NCBI RefSeq assembly: GCF_000497045.1
Contig: NW_015961950.1
Span: 248,001 to 312,000 of the forward strand
Source of the DNA: Kalmanozyma brasiliensis GHG001
Lineage: Eukaryota; Basidiomycota; Ustilaginomycetes; Ustilaginales
DNA: 64,000 nucleotides
Direction: 5' to 3'
Each line of letters starts with the position of its first letter. The stretch's first letter is position 1. This document shows, piece by piece, positions 59,501 to 64,000 of this stretch. Below the pieces are notes generated by a model that searched no databases, had not been told where the DNA came from, and saw nothing but the letters and a program-made list of their open reading frames with translations. The translations under genes and the position numbers were made by a program.

Positions 59501-60815
59501 AAGCTGACAGAGGCTGGAGAATTTCTTGAGCGTCTGGGTCGCCTTGGCGAGTGCGCATGCTAGGACTGTTGAGAATGTTGTCGCGGAGAAGCTCGTCCAT
59601 CATGCTATCTACGCGATCAACCGCAGAGAGACGAGCAAAGGAGTTCTCCCGCTCAGGTGGCATGCTCGGTTCGTCTGTACACGCTTGCTGACGCCCATTC
59701 ATCAACTCGACAGAGAGGTCCTGTAGCTGAAGGCTACTGTCACCAGGGGAAGGACTTGGTGGGCCCTCGATGGACGAAGTCTCGTTACTGTCGTGGGAAA
59801 GATCTGGCTCTGACTCGGCGGACAGCGCTTCGGCGACTTCGGTTTGGTTGACTACTTGAAGCTGACGCATTGGACCCTGCGAGTTGACGACCGCACTGCC
59901 GCGCATCCAGAAGTCAGCATCCTCCGGGACATGATCATCATCATCGTCGTCATCGTCATCGTCGGCGACGTCGAGGCTCTCAGTATCGAAGCTGCTCTCC
60001 TTGTCGAATTCCTGCACGTCGAGGATCTCGTCAAAAGTGACCGTCTTTCTGCGTTCTGTGCGGAGAGGGCTGGATTCGATGCGGGAAGACTGCGGCGAGG
60101 CGTGCATGAAGCGTGGGCCGTGCAGACGGTTGGAAGTGAGAAGACCTTTCGAGTTGGAAACAGGGCTGCTAGGCGAAGCGGTCTGCGCTGTCAGGCGAGA
60201 CGGAGTGAGCGGGGAAGAGGGAAGCGGAGCGTCATCCGAGATGCCACCTTGCTGACGGAAGACCGAGTTGCTGACGTAGTTGGACTCGTGGAGCCTGCCC
60301 AGACTTTTGCGAGGGATCTTGCGTCTGGGACCTTTGGCGGCAGTCCCGGCGGTATGGAGGTTGAAGGGGTTGCTATTCTCTGCGTCCTCACCGGCGGGAC
60401 TTAGCTCTGGTTTCAAGCTGTGCTGTCCAGCCTTAGGCGAATCAGAAAGGCCGATGCCTAGCCCCAAGGAGGGAGAGGGTAGCGCTTTACGTGGAGAAGT
60501 GCTGACGGGGGAGCTAGTGAGTGAGCTAGGCTGACTTCCTCCATCGATTTGTTTGAAGATGCTGTTGGATACGAGGCCGTGATTGCGCAGAGACTTGAAG
60601 TTCTGCGTCTGCTTCTTGGGACTGTGGAGGGAGGGATGTTCCTCGACGGCATGCTCTGGTGTCGACTGAGAGTACGATACAGTTGTGCCTCGCTTTGCGG
60701 TCCTGAGAGGCGACCATCCTGATGTAGTTGCGCCAAGAATGGCGGATGTGGTCGTGGTCGTTGTGGGAGAGGCGAGAATGCTGGACGAGCCAGCATCCGC
60801 TGTGTGATCGCTCAT
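56559..60815 (-). CDS. Bud4-like anillin-homology / PH-domain protein
   Basis: A single-exon protein of 1,418 residues. The first ~750 residues are Ser/Pro-rich and disordered. They include two related NSIF/NSVF motifs (LVSNSIFKQ and YVSNSVFRQ), also a feature of Bud4, and an acidic run (DDDDDDDDDHVPED). Residues ~785-960 form the anillin-homology region (LSRIYEKVDLNYNVNDRGLY, VFVMVDSFTPTDLP). A PH domain follows at about 1110-1255 (QLGGDCASWRRRPVHAQGQH, FADGERITFFADTEGEMAQW). The C-terminus is basic and disordered and ends TPLRRR. Bud4 and its filamentous-fungal homologues organise septin rings and septation sites, so this is likely a septum or bud-neck scaffold. S. pombe Mid1/Mid2 are related alternatives; Bud4/Mid2 fits the domain order best. 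Confidence 0.88.
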   Translation of the reverse strand: MSDHTADAGSSSILASPTTTTTTSAILGATTSGWSPLRTAKRGTTVSYSQSTPEHAVEEHPSLHSPKKQTQNFKSLRNHGLVSNSIFKQIDGGSQPSSLTSSPVSTSPRKALPSPSLGLGIGLSDSPKAGQHSLKPELSPAGEDAENSNPFNLHTAGTAAKGPRRKIPRKSLGRLHESNYVSNSVFRQQGGISDDAPLPSSPLTPSRLTAQTASPSSPVSNSKGLLTSNRLHGPRFMHASPQSSRIESSPLRTERRKTVTFDEILDVQEFDKESSFDTESLDVADDDDDDDDDDHVPEDADFWMRGSAVVNSQGPMRQLQVVNQTEVAEALSAESEPDLSHDSNETSSIEGPPSPSPGDSSLQLQDLSVELMNGRQQACTDEPSMPPERENSFARLSAVDRVDSMMDELLRDNILNSPSMRTRQGDPDAQEILQPLSASVETAADAPRLEQAMLPQLPAWDPINLDVDMPTPILGDFAQSLTQPEMGPTPSTVPPPASRNGSIRGRPHISRDAILQRVAKEKLNQEQAKAGRAATEEHKEGLSGEEISTIDSSALKRNTSQQKRMPRGSEPGPSLVSAQDTVQWQSKTLPAARPSVPLHLARTEPAATETKPIPPPSPVKELGQLESPLDLLGAELKVKVELSQPTSRDAEADVDAIQLPNFDTLDSDHDDRLFPRVLPDSTAPVSAANPVASRLTPKQQADQIIARRRSKDGQARRKRSMSTSDARATFTAAAADAVEVDSTSASIAIESTSEAQTEQAELPTRQSISADLAKSKAMLDASLQRAVEGGFQNNIEKELSRIYEKVDLNYNVNDRGLYKGIDDKVTHSAAAGDVDSGKAWKKLRRPSDINEYKKEMREFQEGASGRKAAGKVFVMVDSFTPTDLPVPSRPTSFHCILDNGLHMVKTATVPLRAGRGTVSKIAQEFELIQHKNLEFSLTLVVQRDAHLVEPQRPSSPIRREPGSPTLKGLSRFFSSPKKQAAKREQQEREAAAELASQASRAEPMLAYINREGAFGRTGVIFERVASQCFARCMVLDLPVHGVSNPTGSISGPSSIASRSHVSMLSQDFHQNLSKVRGTLRLKLFYLPPLPNIPRDGLPENLGECLRGMQNAAWHRSEPWQTGTLTQLGGDCASWRRRPVHAQGQHLICFNAVTKKPTVKIDLSKAVCIEELGNHVNAGSMVLSSGASQVLGRSRTMASCATAATLAEEEDADANYHVERSFRITFADGERITFFADTEGEMAQWVKVISDIIGSEVPSNPLWAQALLEAVGSQMTSKTDAISRKPSQQLLQSRKPVPTVPEEGPATPPSAPAAPHTPSPERRSGLPNVGHDQRISTFASMSQNNTPSRLPVRAPHNLTTSIATPQRLASFRGSPLAPRPASMIRTPVHDGSNRAAFDRLKRAGHARSRTEDLTPLRRR

Positions 60816-61783
60816 TGCGATTTGCTATGCACCTTGAGCTCGCTATGTGGTGAAATGAAGAGGTGCGGATCGGAGAGCTGAAGTTGACTTGCTTGTTGCT
60901 ATTGTTGCTAGTTGTGGATACTGTCGGGGCAGGGATCAAGTGGAGATGAGGGAAAGCGATGGGTGATGTGGTAGAAGAGAGGAGGCTCAGTCGCCGATCA
61001 GGCTCAGAGTCAGCTCTTCGAGCCGGGCCAAGGCGCAGGAAGGCAGCTGGATAGGCAAGACGAGCCAAGGCAAAATAGCCGGCTGCTTTGACTCAAAGAG
61101 AGTGTGATAGGCCAAAAGAGGGTCCCGTTGACAGCTCTCTGCGTCTGTCACTTTTTCGACTGCGCCGCCTGCGGATAACCAACATCTAATTTGGTATTTG
61201 TCCTTCACCTTGCGCTCTTGCGTGTCTGTGCGTTGTCATGCATGAGCCGAATCATTGGCCATCATCCCCTTTCCAATGTGTCTTGCATTGCGGCGGTCGG
61301 CAGCTGATCCGATCACAGGCGTCTCTCTGCAGCCGAGCAGCTTGTCGTGGCTCTCCCGATGCTCGACCGTGGGAAAGGAGTGCTGTCCAGCGCCCTCCTT
61401 TTCTAAGATCACATTCTTGGCCAGCAAATGCTCACTCATTGATGTCCCCTTCAGCCGCAATGGACCGAGACCAAAGTCAGCCCCCAGCCTCAGCCACATC
61501 CGCATGCTCATGCTCGGTGGAGTCATCGATGTCCGCTCTGAGCTTGCTGCGAGCCAGTCTCGCAAGCCTTCTGGCTTTCGCGTGGACGCGTTCACACACG
61601 AGAGAGTCACGTGAAGTTATGAAAATTCCTCTGGCGTGGCTGCTGCCTGCCTGCCTCAAGTCTGTCCAATTTCAGGCAGAGGTCCTCAATTTTTACACCC
61701 ACAGCCCTGCGGTCGTTCGACTCATGGGAACGCACACCTCCTTCATACAACTTAGTCCTCAAATTGAAGGGTTCGCATTGAGC
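60816..61783. other. Bud4-like promoter / Sld3-like 3' flank
   Basis: A 970-base spacer between two minus-strand genes. Frames of up to 220 codons on the plus strand lack any family feature. No repeat or RNA gene was recognised. Confidence 0.5.
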
Positions 61784-64000
61784 CTAATCGTCTGCGTCAG
61801 AGTATATGGCCACGGGAGAAGGCGATCGGTTCAGCGCAAAGCTGCTTCGTCCTGCGAAGGAGACGCAGCGTTCCGCGATGCCTGTTCGGTGTCCCAGCAG
61901 CTTTGATCCTTCCTGCGTCGGCGATTCCATCACCAAGCTGTTGGGGTATACAAGCTTGGGCTTGTCAAATCGCGCCGACTGACTTAGGCTGAGCGTCTTG
62001 ATGACAGGCTCCTTTTGCGGCGTCGACATCACCAGCAATCGCTTCGAGTTGGGCGCGGACGACGGTGGAGAAGCTGCAAATGACGGCATCGATGGAAGCA
62101 TCGGCGAGCGCAACTTGACCACTTTCTCCACCCTCTGCGACGCTGATCGACCGTTTGCAGAGCCATTCTCGACGCTACTCCGCGCATGCAAAGGCTTTGC
62201 GACTCCCAGACCGGCAGGTTGAGAGTACGCCGCGTTCGTGTTGCTCCGTGAGAACACGCCCGTCGGTGCTCGCATCTCCTGCACCGCTCCAGACGTCGCG
62301 CTGACGCTCCGAGACAATCGTCGACCCATGTCCACCTCTCGCCCACGCCCAAGCATGCTCGATCGTTCCGCCATAATGTTTCGTTTCACCCGTCGACCTG
62401 CTTGTTCCTTCTCCAACACATCCGAAAGGCCCCCGGTCGCTGCCAGTGACGCCGATGCACCACCGAGCGGCGCCACACTTGAGCTCCTCTTGAGCACGCG
62501 CATGGGCGGTGACCCCGACGAGCCTGTGCGCGCACTCTTGGTTGGTCTTGCTGGTGTTCGAGACTGGAGTGACACGAAGCATTTGCTCCTGAACAGCGAA
62601 CATTGTCGAGGCAGGCTCGCTTCGAAATGCGGCTCCACCACGCTCGAGCAAAGCCATTGTGCATCGTCCATATCGTCATCCTCGAGCAACTTGCGCACTG
62701 ACGATCCCAGGAGAGCGCCGCTCGTTTTTTTGCCCCCTCGATCCATAGTCTTGTTGTCGTTTATCTCTGTGTCTAGATCCGACAACAGATCGGCAATTTC
62801 TGAGCCAACACCCGCTGCGACCTGTCTCAGACAAAGGATGTCCACCAATGCCTCGAGCCTCTTGCTGAGGTGGTCCACCGTGAGCACCTCTCCGCCTTGC
62901 ACCTCGAGCACCTCGACTTCTCCGTTCTCGCCATCGTCGTGCGACGAGTCAGTGGCCATCCGTCTCCGTACTTGTTGATTCCATGCAAACGCGTCGCTAG
63001 AGTCGAATTGCGGTCGTGTGCCTCGCCATCGTTTGGCCTTTTCGAGTTTTCGCGACCTCTTGCGCGGTTGCTCGCTCTCCGTCTCCATCGATGTGCCTGT
63101 ATTCACGCCTGACAGAGGATTGATGGTTTCTTCGGACGAAGTCCCAGGCAAGCGAGAACGTGCAGTTTCCAAAGCTCGCGGATCTTGAGATACAATGTGC
63201 AACAAGCACATGGTGATGAGGATTTGAAGTTGAGTCCTGTTGCGCAAGCAGGCAGTCGTTCGTCAGTCATTCCCTGACCTCGCTTGGGCATGCTCACCAG
63301 CTATGTTACTTACTCTCGACTCTCCATGGACGAGATCCAGCGTTTGTGCATTGAGTCTGCTTCCGTCGAGGTGATATTCGAACCTGCTGCCTCCACCGCC
63401 CGCTGAGCTAGCAGCATCTCGTACTCGGACGCATCGAGCGTGTCTTCTGAGCTGCATTGAGCGCCAGGGTTGGCCGCAGGCAGCAGCTTGGTGGCCATGA
63501 CTTGATGTCGACGTGAGATGGCGCTGTTGGACCTGATCAGATGGCAGAGGCCAAGAAGGACATCTTCGACGTCATGCGATGACCGCAAGCGGTCGATGCA
63601 GTTGAGGAAATGCGCAAGGCCGCTGTGGTGCTCTCCAAGCCAAAGCGTCTCTACATAGCGATCTGCGAGTGATTCGTCGACGGGAATGCTGTGTTGGTCG
63701 CTCTGTCCACTTGGTTGGATCGAGTCCTGGCTGCCAAACCACGATGCGGCGTCCGGCTGCTCCAAATGGCATGCATGTTGGATGCGAAGTGGTCTAGAGG
63801 TCACCGTGGCAAGCCGAGATGGACCAGCCTCGCAATAGAGGTTGCTTGGCTCTGCCACGGCTGTGGGCGCCATCGAGGGTGTTGCGGTCGAGGCCAGTTG
63901 TGGGTGTCGAGAAGAACCTTTCTGCTGTTCCTTGGCTTTCGACTCTTTGCCGCGCTTCTTGCAATTTCATGCAACACCTCCACTCGCCTCATCAACGCGA
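61784..64000 (-). CDS. Sld3-like DNA replication initiation factor (5' partial)
   Basis: Two exons are visible: from the right edge down to 63314, and 61784-63236, joined by a 77-base GT-AG intron (GTAAGT donor, CAACAG acceptor). Joining them gives SRETQLQILITMCLLHIV, which resembles the RExxLQILLxLELL signature of the Sld3 domain. Further matches in order are a bipartite basic cluster (KRSRKLEKAKR), LEALVDILCLRQVAAGVG, and QWLCSSVVEPHFEASLPR. The C-terminal ~300 residues are Ser/Arg-rich with many S/TP-type sites, as expected of a CDK target that docks to Dpb11. Sld3 loads Cdc45 onto licensed origins. The upstream frame is closed by a TGA near 63972, so an earlier exon must lie at or beyond the window edge, or translation starts at the ATG at 63873. 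Confidence 0.62.

Noticed and set aside
59930..59990. ATC/GTC trinucleotide run
   Set aside because: Codes the acidic Asp tract of the Bud4-like protein, so not an independent repeat element.
1..64000. CRISPR arrays, insertion sequences, integrated viral genes, tRNA and rRNA genes
   Set aside because: By eye I saw no direct-repeat arrays, terminal inverted repeats, transposase or viral replicase motifs, or A/B-box pairs with a cloverleaf. A tRNAscan and RepeatMasker run would be decisive.

Overview
The window reads as nuclear DNA of a smut-type basidiomycete fungus (Ustilaginomycotina, Ustilaginales-like: Ustilago, Sporisorium, Moesziomyces, Pseudozyma group). The basis is about 22 eukaryotic genes, most of them long single-exon frames; six short GT-AG introns (77-102 bases); moderately high GC; Ser/Ala/Pro-rich disordered protein regions; and fungal-specific families (PalC, Bud4-like, Drs2, Sfc1, cerevisin-type protease). 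The genus is inferred from gene style, not from a marker. I found no bacterial operon, transposon, CRISPR array, rRNA or tRNA gene.

Layout. 1-2.3 kb: the last codons of a plus-strand frame and a poorly resolved stretch with a possible small minus-strand gene. 2.3-4.0 kb: an unrecognised Ser/Thr-rich membrane protein. 4.3-12.6 kb, all minus: the K/HDEL receptor ERD2 (two introns), a DAGK-fold lipid kinase, cohesin SMC3 and an ALY/REF-like RRM protein. 13.3-15.9 kb, minus: an FHA, coiled-coil, tail-anchored protein of the SLMAP/STRIPAK type. 17.8-25.7 kb, plus: a 1,982-residue arrestin-like protein and the pH-signalling BRO1-domain protein PalC. 26.0-34.4 kb, minus: a 1,255-residue coiled-coil protein and the P4-ATPase flippase Drs2. 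35.0-35.9 kb, plus: a pinin-domain protein. 36.1-46.9 kb, minus: a membrane-anchored VWA protein, karyopherin Kap104/transportin, a four-RRM Mrn1-like protein and the succinate/fumarate carrier Sfc1. 46.9-49.5 kb: the longest stretch without a gene. 49.5-51.2 kb, plus: a subtilisin-like protease. 51.7-64.0 kb, minus: CCT8, mitochondrial MTO1, an anillin/PH-domain Bud4-like protein and a Sld3-like replication factor that runs off the right edge.

This is mostly housekeeping cargo, not a dedicated system. Two themes recur. One is Golgi/endosome traffic and signalling at membranes (ERD2, Drs2, PalC, the arrestin-like protein, probably the STRIPAK-type protein). The other is chromosome and cell cycle (SMC3, Sld3-like, Bud4-like). 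Nothing in the sequence shows that they are co-regulated. The items I rate highest are a giant arrestin whose fold is interrupted by very long disordered inserts, an A-B-A-B duplication of RRMs, adaptor-binding-like DPF motifs in the Drs2 tail, a Sld3-like gene recovered across an intron, an orphan membrane protein, and a near-identical 16-17 base element upstream of two unrelated genes.
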